Shown piece after piece: positions 1 to 8,941 of a DNA stretch of 64,000 nucleotides (the stretch's first letter is position 1; the number at the start of each line of letters is the position of its first letter). The stretch comes from Candidatus Dechloromonas phosphorivorans (GTDB taxonomy: Bacteria; Pseudomonadota; Gammaproteobacteria; Burkholderiales; Rhodocyclaceae), in NCBI GenBank assembly GCA_016721185.1, contig JADKIP010000011.1:62001-126000 (forward strand), in the 5' to 3' direction. The notes under the pieces were generated by a model. It saw only the letters and a list, made by a program, of their open reading frames with translations, was not told where the DNA came from and made no database searches. Both the position numbers and the translations under genes were made by a program.

Positions 1-105
1 CATCGCAGTAGTCTAATTGACAAGGAACCCCGCCGGTAGGCTCGCCGAAATCATAAGATCGTGATCAGACCATGATGCTCGACTATGAAGTTGTGCTCGC
101 GAATC

Positions 106-510
106 TCACCATTCCAACCGTCCGCCATGCTGCTTCAGCCAGCTTCGCGCTTTCGTCCAACTCGGCACGTGAACCGCCACTATGTTCCAGAATTCTGGCG
201 AGTGGTTCGTTTCCAAGATGTGGGCGAGTTCATGCACGATCAGGTAGTCGACGACAATCATCGGGGCCTGGATAATCCGCCAGTTGAAGGACAATGTACC
301 GCCAGGCGTGCAGGAGCCCCACCGATACTTGAGATCACGGATCCAGATGCGTGAATAGCTCACGCCCATCTCGGTGGCGAAGCCAGCAATACGAGGCCTG
401 AGCTTTTCTTTCGCTTGTGCCAGATACCAGGAGCGAAATAGGGCATCTCCGTTTGCCCGATCGGCACCAGCCATCTCGAACTGCTTCCCAACGGCTAGCG
501 CTGTCGACAA
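106..510 (-). pseudogene. YgjP/M48-type metallopeptidase, N-terminally truncated
   Basis: The frame carries the zinc-protease signature HELAHILETNHSPEFW around residues 94-109 (HExxH plus a downstream H), preceded by an IRDLKYRWGSC segment. Both are typical of the COG1451/DUF45 YgjP-like family of SprT-related metallopeptidases. Intact members are about 220-250 residues; only about 134 are readable here from a TTG at 510. The frame is open upstream only to a stop that overlaps the gmtX stop near 554. The N-terminal third is therefore missing and no plausible start or ribosome-binding site is visible, so I call it a remnant. These peptidases are often encoded beside type I restriction genes, so it may be island cargo; that is inference. 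It follows the gmtX 3' fragment on the same strand. Confidence 0.7.
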
Positions 511-551
511 GAGAAGAGGAACTGCGTGGCAAGCAGGCTGATTATCAATTT

Positions 552-597
552 TCAGTCATGATAATTGTTTAGCACCTTCTTGATAGCAGTCCCAAAG
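552..597 (-). pseudogene. gmtX: gmtX 3' fragment
   Basis: On the minus strand, directly after the 8-bp target duplication, the frame reads TAIKKVLNNYHD and a TGA at 552-554. It continues the frame of the gmtX middle fragment (ending ...FKAGFG at 1943) once the ISAs1 element and one duplication copy are removed. This is therefore the true C-terminus of GmtX, separated by the insertion. Confidence 0.75.
590..597. repeat. 8-bp target-site duplication, left copy
   Basis: TCCCAAAG immediately left of the ISAs1 inverted repeat; the identical copy is at 1943-1950. An 8-bp duplication is normal for the ISAs1 family. Confidence 0.9.
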
Positions 598-1942
598 CCA
601 GGGTAATTGCACTTAATTGTCATGAACAGGTTTGATACCCAAGATTGCCATTCTGAATGTATCGTCCCACGCTGCGAGCTTTCGCTTTTTGGCGAGGCTG
701 AGCTTGCCGAGGGCAGTCGTTGCGGTTTCCAATCGCAAGACGTTGAGGACGATCTTTTTCAGGCGGGAGAGATTGTCAGCCGCAAAGTCTTTGCGCACTG
801 TGGCGGCGTCTTCGCCGAAGTTTACGTCGAGCATCCAGTGCAAGCGATTTTCGATTCCCCAGTGACTGCGAACGGCTTTAGCAAACGCTTCCGCCGTCAT
901 CAGACGGGAAGAGATGTAGTAACGACGCTCCAAATCCGAAGATTTGCCACCGACAACGCGCAAGGATTCGACCGTTGCCAGCATCTTGCAGTTGGGCCAG
1001 CGCACCGTATCCACTTCGCCCGTATTGGCGGCCACCCAAGCACGCTGGACGACCAGGCGGCCATGGGATTTCTCGAGCTGTTCGAAGCAATGATCGGCAT
1101 CACGCAGGGCATCACGCAGGGCATCGCGCTGATCCAGCGCAAACCGATCCTGGAGCGTGGTCAGCAACGTCGGCTGGTTGCCTTTGACCGCCAGCAGGTA
1201 ATCCGCCTCTTTTGCGACAATCGTTTCGGCGATCTCTGTCTGGCAACCCATCGCATCAATGGTTACCAGGTAGCCCTTGATCAACAGGGCGTTCAACAAT
1301 TCGGGGATCGCCGTGATTTCGTTACTCTTCCGAGCCACCTTCTCTTGACCCAGAACGATGCCTAGGTCGGTGGCAAAGGCGCTGACCAGGTGAATCGGTC
1401 GCGCCTTACCATCGCCCGAGCCTCGCACGGTCTTGCCATCCACCGCCAGGGTGCCACCTACCGCAGTGACGAGGCCGGATACCCAACGCCGAAAGGCATC
1501 TTCGAAAGTCTTGGGGTTCAGGATACGAAACACCCGATTGAAGGTGTCATGCGAAGGAATGCCATTCGCCAACGTCAGGAAGCGCTTCAGCCAGGCCTCT
1601 TTCTGCGTCGCCCAGAAGGCCACATCTTCAAACGTGTCGACGTCCGAGAGCGTGGCGCAGATGGCGATCACCAGCATCTCCTGGAGATCATGCCGATGCG
1701 CATAGCCCGTCCGTCTCGGGTCGGCAATTTCGTCCAGATAGCGCATCAACGGCATCGGCGCACTCGCTTCCATTCTCGTCGTCCAAAAGACGAGAGGAAC
1801 GTTCTGAAGTGGTTTACAAGATGGATGCATAAGTGACTGATCAGGAACGATTTTCTTGGGTGAGTGAACTTCAATGGCATATCAAATTGTGCCGAAATTG
1901 CTTCAAGCGCGAACAAATGACATTTAAGTGCAATCACCCTGG
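598..1942 (-). mobile_element. ISAs1-family insertion sequence
   Basis: A 1345-bp element with 25-bp terminal inverted repeats at 598-622 and 1918-1942 (23 of 25 matching, starting CCAGGGT). It is flanked by perfect 8-bp direct repeats and holds one intact transposase gene. It sits inside gmtX. Complete ends, an intact gene and a perfect duplication suggest a fairly recent insertion. Confidence 0.93.
613..1773 (-). CDS. ISAs1-family transposase
   Basis: DDE transposase of the ISAs1 family (DDE_Tnp_1-associated type), about 386 residues from the ATG at 1773. Visible family segments are MRYLDEIADPRR at the N-terminus, GGTLAVDGKTVRGS with the first catalytic Asp, VTIDAMGCQTEIA with the second, and the C-terminal RSHWGIENRLHWMLDV with the catalytic Glu. 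The frame is open further to 1830, but ISAs1 proteins normally begin close to MRYLDEI, so a start at 1773 or the Met six codons later is preferred. The stop lies within the terminal inverted repeat. No frameshift is seen, so the element may be active. Confidence 0.93.
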   Translation of the reverse strand: MEASAPMPLMRYLDEIADPRRTGYAHRHDLQEMLVIAICATLSDVDTFEDVAFWATQKEAWLKRFLTLANGIPSHDTFNRVFRILNPKTFEDAFRRWVSGLVTAVGGTLAVDGKTVRGSGDGKARPIHLVSAFATDLGIVLGQEKVARKSNEITAIPELLNALLIKGYLVTIDAMGCQTEIAETIVAKEADYLLAVKGNQPTLLTTLQDRFALDQRDALRDALRDADHCFEQLEKSHGRLVVQRAWVAANTGEVDTVRWPNCKMLATVESLRVVGGKSSDLERRYYISSRLMTAEAFAKAVRSHWGIENRLHWMLDVNFGEDAATVRKDFAADNLSRLKKIVLNVLRLETATTALGKLSLAKKRKLAAWDDTFRMAILGIKPVHDN

Positions 1943-1950
1943 TCCCAAAG
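1943..1950. repeat. 8-bp target-site duplication, right copy
   Basis: TCCCAAAG immediately right of the ISAs1 right inverted repeat, identical to 590-597. Confidence 0.9.
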
Positions 1951-2485
1951 CCCGCCTTGAAAACGGGAAGAGGACCATTTAAGACTGCCCCTGTTCGCTC
2001 ATCCATCGCCCACCCCATTTTGTCCAACAAATTAGGCGAGATAGCATGATTCAGGGCATCCAACTCTACTGGAAGGAGATGGAGCTGATTGCCAATAATT
2101 TCCTCCTCTCCTGAGCACTGGCTTTTGTCAGAGATGTCTAAAATGAAGTTGTCTCGCACCAGTTTTTTTAGGTTCTGATTCTCGTAGAGCAGCTTCTTTC
2201 TTTCTCTGATAATTGATGCCACTAGAATTCTAGTAGCCCCGTCTGTAATCGTCATGAGAAGCTCGTCCATCAACGTTGGTGGGTGAGACAAGACAGATTT
2301 TTTCGTGCCCCCTTGCGCATGCCGCGCCCAGATGTCGATAAGTCTCCTGTAGACCTCTCCTGTCTTATTTCTTATTGGCTGTGCTTGCGGTCCGCCTATT
2401 TCGCCAGACAGTTTTCCAATAGTTCCATAGGAGAAATCTGGGCTACCTCGCTCATATTGCTCTCTGCAGACCTGGTGAACGATCT

Positions 2486-2489
2486 CTAG
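2486..2489. repeat. 4-bp target duplication CTAG, left copy
   Basis: CTAG abuts the IS1182-family left terminal repeat; the second copy is at 5951-5954. Joining across one CTAG restores the gmtX codons for RSLEIV. Confidence 0.85.
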
Positions 2490-2597
2490 CAGCCTGTCGG
2501 ACTTGAGCCGACCACCCGGGTTCGACAGTTTGCGTCTAAAAACAGCCATTTTTCACCCCATGCCCTCAACGTTTAAGCGGGTTTCAAGCCGAATTTT

Positions 2598-4400
2598 GAG
2601 AAGTTTTTGTAATGGCACGTTTGTGATTTTAGAGATGAATAAAAGCAATATTTGACGTCACTTTTTTGAGTTGTATAGTAACGGCATGTTTGTCAAAGTC
2701 ACTTCGTCCGGCTCACGCCGTTACCTGCAACTCGTCGAGGCCTACCGTGATGAGCACGGCAAACCCAAGCAGCGCACCGTCGCTACGCTGGGCCGGCTTG
2801 ATCAGCTGGACGGCCAGCTCGATCAAGTGATCGCTGGCCTGGCCCGGGCCACCGGCAAACCGGTCACCGTCAATGCACCACCGGCTATCGTCTTTGAATC
2901 CGCTCGTGCGTTCGGTGACGTCTGGGCGCTGACGGAACTGTGGCACGAACTGGGCTTCGATCAGCTACAGCGCGTCTTTCGTCGTACTCGCCACGAGATT
3001 GATGTCGAGGCGTTGCTGCGCATCATGGTGTTCAACCGCTTGTGTGATCCTGAATCCAAACTGGGCGTGCTGCGCTGGCTGGAAACGGTGACACTGCCCG
3101 GCTTGGCATTGAAGGCCGTTAGCCATCACCAACTGCTGCGCGCCATGGATGCGCTGCTTGATCAGCATGAGGCCGTCGAACAGACCGTGGCCGGACTGTT
3201 ACGACCGTTGGTGGATCAGGATATGTCGGTGGTGTTCTATGACATGACGACGATCCGTGCGGCAGGGCTGTCGGAACAAGCGCAGGATATCCGCAAGTTC
3301 GGCATGAGCAAGGAAGGCCTGATTGCACGGCAATTCATGCTCGGTGTCGTGCAAACGGCGGACGGGCTACCGCTGTATCACGAGGTGTTTGACGGCAATA
3401 CCGCGGAAGTCACGACGCTCAAGCCGACGATCGAGAAGCTGGTGAGCCGCTTCGCGGTCAAGCGCATGATCGTGGTCGCCGATCGAGGCTTGTTATCGCA
3501 GGACAATCTGAGTGAGCTACAGGCCATCACGCTGCCGTGCGGAACGCCACTCGAATTCATCCTGGCGGTGCCGGGGCGCCGCTACAGTGAGGTAGCCGAC
3601 GCGGTGGCACCGCTGCATGCCGCGCTCTTTGCCCAAGCCAAGGACGAAACGCAGGGCGAAACCCTGTGGAATGACTTGCGACTGATCGTCGCTCACAACC
3701 CCAATACCGCCGCCGCTCAAACGGCGGCACGCGCTGAAACGATTGCCACGCTCGAACAACAAGCCACGCAATGGGTCGGCAAGCTGGATGAACAGGACAC
3801 CGGCAAGCGCTATCGCGGCCGCAAGCTGTCAGATGGCGGCGTACGCGCCAAGTTCTACCGCGCTGTCTGCGAGGCACATTTGACGCGGATCATCCAGGTT
3901 GATTTAAAGAGCGAGCAATTCACTTACCGCATTGACGATCAGGCCTTGCAGCAGGCCCAACTGATGGACGGCAAACTGATGCTGATCACCAACACCCAGG
4001 ATCTGAGCCCGATCGATCTGGTCCGTCGTTACAAATCGCTTGCCGATATCGAGCGTGGATTCCGCGTCCTGAAGTCAGAGATCGAGATCGGCCCCGTCTA
4101 TCATCGGTTGCCCAACCGAATCAAAGCGCATGCCTCAATCTGCTTCATCGCGCTCATTCTGTACCGGGTCATGCGCCAGCGCCTGCGCGCCGCCGACGCA
4201 AAGACCTCGCCAGAAAAAGCACTGGCCCAACTACGTCGCATCCAGCATCACCGCATTACCCTGAACGGGACGCAGCCTAACGCCGGGCTATCGACCACCA
4301 GCACCGAGCAGGCCAACATCTTGGCCGCTTTGAGCCTCACAAAACCACAATTACCGGAGCAACTCACCTTGCTGTAGTGGCATTTTTTAAAACAGCCTCT
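2598..4400 (+). mobile_element. IS1634-family insertion sequence (boundaries approximate)
   Basis: It contains an intact IS1634-type transposase and lies within the 3' non-coding end of the IS1182 element. Imperfect terminal similarity is visible between GAGAAGTTTTTGTAATGGCAC (left) and the reverse complement of the right end, beginning GAGGCTGTTTTAAAAAATG. I could not settle a clear target duplication, so the ends are estimates within roughly 10 bp. Confidence 0.6.
2686..4377 (+). CDS. IS1634-family transposase
   Basis: About 563 residues, a DDE (IS4-superfamily type) transposase matching COG5421/IS1634. It opens MFVKVTSSGSRRYLQL. The catalytic region contains VVFYDMTTIRAAG (first Asp) and IVVADRGLLSQDN (second Asp). 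A late Glu region LADIERGFRVLKSE is followed by PNRIKAHASICFIALILYR. The frame is open from a TTG at 2671, but the ATG at 2686 gives the usual family N-terminus. No frameshift is seen, so it is probably functional. It is transcribed opposite to the IS1182 transposase it disrupts. Confidence 0.93.
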   Translation: MFVKVTSSGSRRYLQLVEAYRDEHGKPKQRTVATLGRLDQLDGQLDQVIAGLARATGKPVTVNAPPAIVFESARAFGDVWALTELWHELGFDQLQRVFRRTRHEIDVEALLRIMVFNRLCDPESKLGVLRWLETVTLPGLALKAVSHHQLLRAMDALLDQHEAVEQTVAGLLRPLVDQDMSVVFYDMTTIRAAGLSEQAQDIRKFGMSKEGLIARQFMLGVVQTADGLPLYHEVFDGNTAEVTTLKPTIEKLVSRFAVKRMIVVADRGLLSQDNLSELQAITLPCGTPLEFILAVPGRRYSEVADAVAPLHAALFAQAKDETQGETLWNDLRLIVAHNPNTAAAQTAARAETIATLEQQATQWVGKLDEQDTGKRYRGRKLSDGGVRAKFYRAVCEAHLTRIIQVDLKSEQFTYRIDDQALQQAQLMDGKLMLITNTQDLSPIDLVRRYKSLADIERGFRVLKSEIEIGPVYHRLPNRIKAHASICFIALILYRVMRQRLRAADAKTSPEKALAQLRRIQHHRITLNGTQPNAGLSTTSTEQANILAALSLTKPQLPEQLTLL

Positions 4401-4523
4401 AATAAATTCAGACACTTGCGTCAGTAACTGTCGAACTCGGGCGACCAGGTCAAAGAAATTGAGGCTGCAAGGCAGGAGTTTGCTGATTTTTGCCTGAAGA
4501 CGCACGATTTCCCCGTGTTTTTG

Positions 4524-5883
4524 CTACTGCGGACGCAATACGGCCATGCGTTTCAAGTTCCACGCGAGGCAAACCAGCGTCCATTCTACCGAGACTTTCT
4601 TCAGGCCGCGCAGGAGAACTGACGGAATCCGAGCACGGACTTGATGATGCCGAACACGGGTTCGACGGTTTGTTTGCGCAAGGCATAGAGGGCTCGGCCA
4701 GCTTTTGTTTTCAGCTTGTGCGCCATGGTCTGGGCGGGCGTCGCATCAGCGGGCAAGGCGGCCGGTTCGGTAAAAGCGTTCCTGCGGCGCCGGATGATGC
4801 TCGTCCCGCTTCACCGCAATGAACGGGTCAATGCTGCACGCCCTCACAGGCCTCGACGTTCTTGGCGCTGTAGAAACCCGTGTCCGCCAGGAGTTCCTTC
4901 GGCTGACCCAGCGAGGCAGGCAGCGCGGCCAGTTGCGCAAGCATCGGCACTACCTGTTCCTTGTCATTGCAGGCTTGCGTGACGGTCAGTGAGACGACCA
5001 GCATACTGCTTGTATCGACCGCAGCCTGGGCGTTGTACGCTTGGTTAAAACCACCGCCGGGCACCGGCATGATGCGGGATTGCTCATCGGTCAGATTGAG
5101 CTGGTCTTGCGCCTTCGGCCCGGCAACCGGCGGTTTCGGCGGCTTGCCGCCGGGCTTCTTGCCGCTTTCCTTGGCCTTCTGTTCGCGATGCGCCAGCTTG
5201 GCCTCGTACTCGGCCTGTTCTTTCTCGAAGCGTGCCTTGGCTCGTTCCTCGATCTTGACCTTGGCTGCCGCCATGGCTTCCAGTCGTGCCTGGCGCCGAG
5301 CAATTTCCGCGGGTAAATTCATCCCGTCCGGCACCGCCGATTGGTCGGCTTGTTCGGCCAGCGCCAGCAAAGACGCGACTTCCGCTTTGAGCTGGATTTC
5401 CAACTGTTCAATGTGGCCATGCGACAGGGCGCTGTGGCGGGAGGCATTCGCTTTGACCTTGGTGCCGTCCAGACTGAGGGTGCCCAGCTTCAGGAGCTTC
5501 ATTTCCCGAGCCATCTCCAGCACTTGCACGAACAACCCCGCCAACTCGTCGAGAAAGCGTCGGCGAAAGGTCGCCAGCGTGTCATGGTCAGGGTGCGTGC
5601 CGGCCGCAATGAAGCGAAATGCCACCGAGTCATAGGTTGCCCGTTCAAGCTTCCGGCTCGAGAACACCCCGGTGGCGTACCCATACACCAGCAACGACAG
5701 CAACACGGAGGGGTGATACGCCGCGCTGCCCCGACCTGCGTAGGCTTTCTCCAAGGCGCTAACATCGAGCCGATCAACCACTTCAACAATAAACCGGGCA
5801 AGGTGGTCTTCCGGGAGCCATTCATCGACCGAGGGGGGAAGCAGGTAGCCGGTCTGGCGGTCAACGGGGTGGAAGCGGCTCAT
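4524..5883 (-). pseudogene. IS1182-family transposase, multiply frameshifted
   Basis: The first part, from ATG 5883 (MSRFHPVDRQTGYLLPPSV...), is a typical IS1182 transposase: DUF772-like N-terminus, LSLDGTKVKANASRH, a Lys/Glu-rich insertion, and GFNQAYNAQAAVDT before LLADTGFYS. The frame then breaks near 4830-4845. The next piece (SIDPFIAVKRDEHHP) is in another frame, breaks again at a T run near 4772, and a third break near 4615 precedes LKKVSVEWTLVCLAWNLKR. The C-terminus ends at TAG 4524-4526. At least three indels make it non-functional as written. Two lie at or near short homopolymers, so assembly error is an alternative. Confidence 0.85.
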
Positions 5884-5950
5884 TTCTCGGACGGGTTTCG
5901 GTGGGCAGGTACGCATTATCCCATTTGCACTGCAGTAGTCCGACAGGCTG

Positions 5951-5954
5951 CTAG
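5951..5954. repeat. 4-bp target duplication CTAG, right copy
   Basis: Partner of 2486-2489, directly outside the IS1182 right terminal repeat. Confidence 0.85.
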
Positions 5955-6038
5955 CGACCTCTGGGTCCTAAGTGACTTCGCGCCAGCCTTTAGTTGTTCA
6001 AGAACCTCCGTGGGGTTCAGAACCATATCATTCGACAT
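5951..6038 (-). pseudogene. gmtX: gmtX 5' fragment
   Basis: It begins with ATG at 6038, overlapping the end of gmtZ (stop 6028-6030) by 11 nt, and reads MSNDMVLNPTEVLEQLKAG then AKSLRTQRSL before the IS1182 terminal repeat. Joined through one CTAG to 2485, it continues RSL-EIVHQVCREQ. The overlap with gmtZ supports translational coupling and identifies this as the authentic GmtX N-terminus. Confidence 0.75.
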
Positions 6039-8796
6039 GTGCGCTCCTACTCGAAATATCTTCAAAAAGTTTCACCGGGAGCTTCTTGGCGTATCCGTTA
6101 TCCCTAACCAAACGAGGTCCTTCCGAATCGATGCCCGCAACGCGCAACAGAATACCGGCAGATGCAAGTTGCAACATCTCCTGTGCCGTCTCGGCACCAA
6201 TGCCAAGCTCTTCGAGTTTGCGCACGCCTTCAATGAAAGGGACTGACCTGCTAATACTTCCTGCCTGAGCTTGCAGAAATCGAATCATGTGGGAAACGAC
6301 AACTGGCAATTCGCTATCGGGTTGCATGAAACATACCGGCTCCAAGCCGTTTTTAGTGAGCATCCGATCCAAATAAGCGCCGGCCTTATAAACGGCTTTG
6401 CTTACATCGGGTTCAGCGTATATGAGAGATCCAGCGGAGGCAGTCAGTATTTGCTCTAGCTCGCTACAGTTTCTGATACTAACTTGGACGTCCTCCATGC
6501 CGCCCGCCGCGACCAACACGACTCCGCTGTCATGGTCTCTGGCTGCATCAACAATAGCCCGACAGCGTGCTATTAATCTGAGGGTCGCCAAGGAGTCTCC
6601 TGCCAGTTTCTCATTCCCGTTGTAGGAACTATCAATGTTGTGCTGTAGCTCATCCAATTTTGCCTTTTCTGGGAAGGGGGCTTTTTCATGAATTTGCTGC
6701 CACTCAAATTGCTCTCGCTCCAATTTAATTTGCTGACCACACAAGTCTAGGTAGCGACTCCCTGTGTCCGTCAAGTGCCAATGAAGAGAATTCCAGTGAT
6801 GTACGAGCGAATGAAGGAATGCTGGGCCTGTCAAGAACCATCGGCATCGAACGCAGTTTTTTTGGGATGGATAGCCAGGGACCTCACGATATGAGACATC
6901 ACCCGTATCTTGATCAAAGGAGATGCCACCCGTGTCGCACCCTTCACCTCCTTTTGCGCAAAGCCCTAAGCTGGTTCTGATGAGTGCCCCGCCTCCATCC
7001 TTGTGTGCCTTTTTAATGGCCTGGAGTACTGCAATATCAACATAGGCCGTATTGACCTCCAATTGCCCGAGTGTGGCGTCTTTGGCCCACCTGAGCAGGT
7101 TGTCCACTTCTGTATCGTTGATACGCTTCGTAGCAGAATCCATCTGTTCTGAAACATGAGTGATGCCCGATTTTTTGTAATAAAGCGTCATAATCACCGA
7201 AGCATGCCCCGCAATACACTCAGATAGAATGGATGGGTCCACACCCCCCTCTGTGGAGTAGTGGGTGATGAGCGAAACGCGAAGAGAGTGCAGTGGGTAG
7301 TGCACTGCCACAATATTCGTATTTTCTCGTGCTTCTGGGGCCATAAAGATCAATCGCGATCCGTCGTAAGCGGTGTGACCTTTTTCTGCGCAAACATTCT
7401 CAAGTTCAATAAGAATCTTTTTCCAGAGTTGCACCATCTGAGAATTTACTATGGGCATTTTCTTACGTGCGGGCACGACATGTGCCGCATCCCGGAACAG
7501 GCAACACAATGAACCCATGCTTCTCTTTTGTTCCGGTGTCTTATCTCCAATTACTGTCGTGGGAAAGTCTTCGCATGGTGTGGGACTATCAATCGGGTTG
7601 TACTTCTCCTGCCAGTCGCGAAGTTTTTCCAACCAATACAGAACCTTTGCGTGTTGCCATGGGACTTCGTATCCTCGATCAAACTGATCTTTGTTCTTGT
7701 CTGCAGTCTTATTGGTATTGATGTACAGCCCGGTAAGCATCTTGCTGCCATCAGAGCTTGGCATCCTCCTGAACACGCCAACACTCCGATGGTTTTTGGT
7801 TGCTTTTTTAATGAGCCTGCCCTCATTTTTTATCCAACCACCAGCATGATATTTCCACTCGCCACTAACGAGATTTGAAACCTTGCTACCTGAATATCGC
7901 CAGGAGTCCGCTTCTCCGCTGTCTAGAAGTCTGACTTGATATTGGCGAAGGGGCAATTCAAGCTTAACAATGTTCGAGATGGCAATGACAGGTGACCAAA
8001 TTTCATAGACGTTTACTAACTTGGTTTTGGCACCTTTGAACTTATGCCAACGAGAATCCTTTCTTATGGCTCGAGTCCTCCAGACACAGTCTGGATCATT
8101 CTTGTCAATAAGCTTAATAGGTACTTCAAACCAGCTACCTTCAGTTGAGCTTTGGGCCCACTTCAATTCGGTAAAATTTGTTGAGCCATCGGGGCAAATT
8201 ATTTCTCTACAGTAACGAATAAATCGACTAGGCAAAACTTCTTTATTTGATTTTGAAAAATGGGATTTCTTGTATTTCGACTCTTGGCTCCCTCGCTGCG
8301 AATACAGCGGATTGGAATAGTCACCTGAAACGATACGGCGTCCAAAATCATTTTCCGCTGAATAGTGCTCCATCAACACATAATCGATGAATACTTCAGC
8401 CGACCTAAAATCCTCGCTCGTGGGCTTTTTATAAGCCCCATTTGTAATTAATGCTTCGGCATATACGGGCAGTGGGTTCTTTTCGCGCCACTCTATCGAG
8501 AGTAGCTGATCGGGATCAACTGTCAACTTATTTCCAAGAATATAGTCGTTCAAGAACTGCCTAACGGCTCGCCTATATCCGGCTAAATTTCCACGACAAC
8601 TTGCTAAGAAACCTACTCCATATTGACGCCAGCGATCCATGCCTGGATGGCTCTCAATTAAATAGGTCATCTCTAAATCTTTGACAGCCCCGCGTTCAAC
8701 CGCTGCGGTTGACCGAATCCACGCAATTTCTTTCGGTAATTCCGGTAATGGATTTCTGTATTTGGAATATGGAACTCGGTATCCATCGGCGTTCAC
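6028..8796 (-). CDS. gmtZ: GmtZ, gamma-mobile-trio tyrosine-recombinase-like integrase
   Basis: About 922 residues. Near residue 505 it carries HSLRVSLITHYS, then ECIAGHAS and MTLYYKK. This is the R...GH...Y arrangement of the C-terminal box of tyrosine recombinases, supporting a DNA strand-exchange role in island mobility. A cysteine cluster follows (CAKGGEGCD, then CVRCRWFLTGPAF near residue 648), probably metal-binding, and a helical C-terminal part. The frame is open to 8868, but those first codons lie in the IS5 terminal repeat and a terminator-like hairpin. The GTG at 8796 (VNADGYRVPYSKYRN) has GGAGG 13 nt upstream and overlaps the TGA that ends the gmtY frame when the IS is removed (GTGA), so I prefer it. 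It is intact, lower in GC than the chromosome, and coupled to gmtX downstream. Its promoter upstream is probably displaced by the IS. Confidence 0.78.
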   Translation of the reverse strand: MNADGYRVPYSKYRNPLPELPKEIAWIRSTAAVERGAVKDLEMTYLIESHPGMDRWRQYGVGFLASCRGNLAGYRRAVRQFLNDYILGNKLTVDPDQLLSIEWREKNPLPVYAEALITNGAYKKPTSEDFRSAEVFIDYVLMEHYSAENDFGRRIVSGDYSNPLYSQRGSQESKYKKSHFSKSNKEVLPSRFIRYCREIICPDGSTNFTELKWAQSSTEGSWFEVPIKLIDKNDPDCVWRTRAIRKDSRWHKFKGAKTKLVNVYEIWSPVIAISNIVKLELPLRQYQVRLLDSGEADSWRYSGSKVSNLVSGEWKYHAGGWIKNEGRLIKKATKNHRSVGVFRRMPSSDGSKMLTGLYINTNKTADKNKDQFDRGYEVPWQHAKVLYWLEKLRDWQEKYNPIDSPTPCEDFPTTVIGDKTPEQKRSMGSLCCLFRDAAHVVPARKKMPIVNSQMVQLWKKILIELENVCAEKGHTAYDGSRLIFMAPEARENTNIVAVHYPLHSLRVSLITHYSTEGGVDPSILSECIAGHASVIMTLYYKKSGITHVSEQMDSATKRINDTEVDNLLRWAKDATLGQLEVNTAYVDIAVLQAIKKAHKDGGGALIRTSLGLCAKGGEGCDTGGISFDQDTGDVSYREVPGYPSQKNCVRCRWFLTGPAFLHSLVHHWNSLHWHLTDTGSRYLDLCGQQIKLEREQFEWQQIHEKAPFPEKAKLDELQHNIDSSYNGNEKLAGDSLATLRLIARCRAIVDAARDHDSGVVLVAAGGMEDVQVSIRNCSELEQILTASAGSLIYAEPDVSKAVYKAGAYLDRMLTKNGLEPVCFMQPDSELPVVVSHMIRFLQAQAGSISRSVPFIEGVRKLEELGIGAETAQEMLQLASAGILLRVAGIDSEGPRLVRDNGYAKKLPVKLFEDISSRSAHVE

Positions 8797-8822
8797 TCTA
8801 ATAACCACCCCTCCCAAAAATC

Positions 8823-8847
8823 TAAAAAAAACCCCGCCATACGGGGT
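8823..8847 (-). terminator. Rho-independent terminator-like hairpin
   Basis: Read on the minus strand: a CCCCG/CGGGG stem with a short loop followed by a run of eight T. It lies between the IS5 end and gmtZ and would stop transcripts entering from the IS side. The same bases can be read as codons of the gmtY 3' tail, so it could be coincidental. Confidence 0.5.
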
Positions 8848-8941
8848 AGTCGGTCCTGCAAAATTCATCTGAGCGCTCCGTTCAAGCGGAAATTCTGAGT
8901 GAGCGAGTTGGATCGGGCATGGTCGCTGCTGAGGAGCGCAA

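Larger units (their letters stand above)
1943..2489 (-). pseudogene. gmtX: gmtX middle fragment (GMT island protein GmtX)
   Basis: This segment encodes about 180 residues. It begins LEIVHQVCREQYERGS, runs through FSYGTIGKLSGEIGG, AIRNKTGE-like (PIRNKTGEVYR) and a helical RERKKLLYENQNLKKL stretch, and ends ...PVFKAGFG. The N-terminal half looks like a DNA-binding helix-turn-helix type domain, followed by a possible coiled coil; GmtX has no assigned enzymatic role that I know. The 5' part is at 5951-6038 and the 3' part at 552-597. The apparent ATG at 2549 that opens this frame lies inside the IS1182 end, so its first 20 or so residues are not GmtX. All three pieces stay in frame when the ISs are removed, so the gene was probably intact until transposition. 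Confidence 0.75.
2490..5950 (-). mobile_element. IS1182-family element, interrupted by an IS1634-family element
   Basis: Perfect 14-bp inverted repeats CAGCCTGTCGGACT at 2490-2503 and AGTCCGACAGGCTG at 5937-5950, flanked by CTAG duplications, delimit the element. Its own sequence is 2490 to about 2597 plus about 4401-5950, roughly 1.65 kb; the middle is a nested IS1634-type insertion. The transposase carries several frameshifts, so this copy is dead unless those are sequencing errors. Confidence 0.85.

Noticed and set aside
607..1365. 252-codon plus-strand frame in the ISAs1 element
   Set aside because: It is antisense to the intact transposase and lacks protein features.
1746..2549. 267-codon frame as an intact gene
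   Set aside because: Both ends are encoded by IS termini; the real gmtX pieces are 5951-6038, 1943-2489 and 552-597.
8797..8868. Upstream start of gmtZ at 8868
   Set aside because: The ATG lies in the IS5 terminal repeat and the codons cross a terminator-like hairpin; the GTG at 8796 is better supported.
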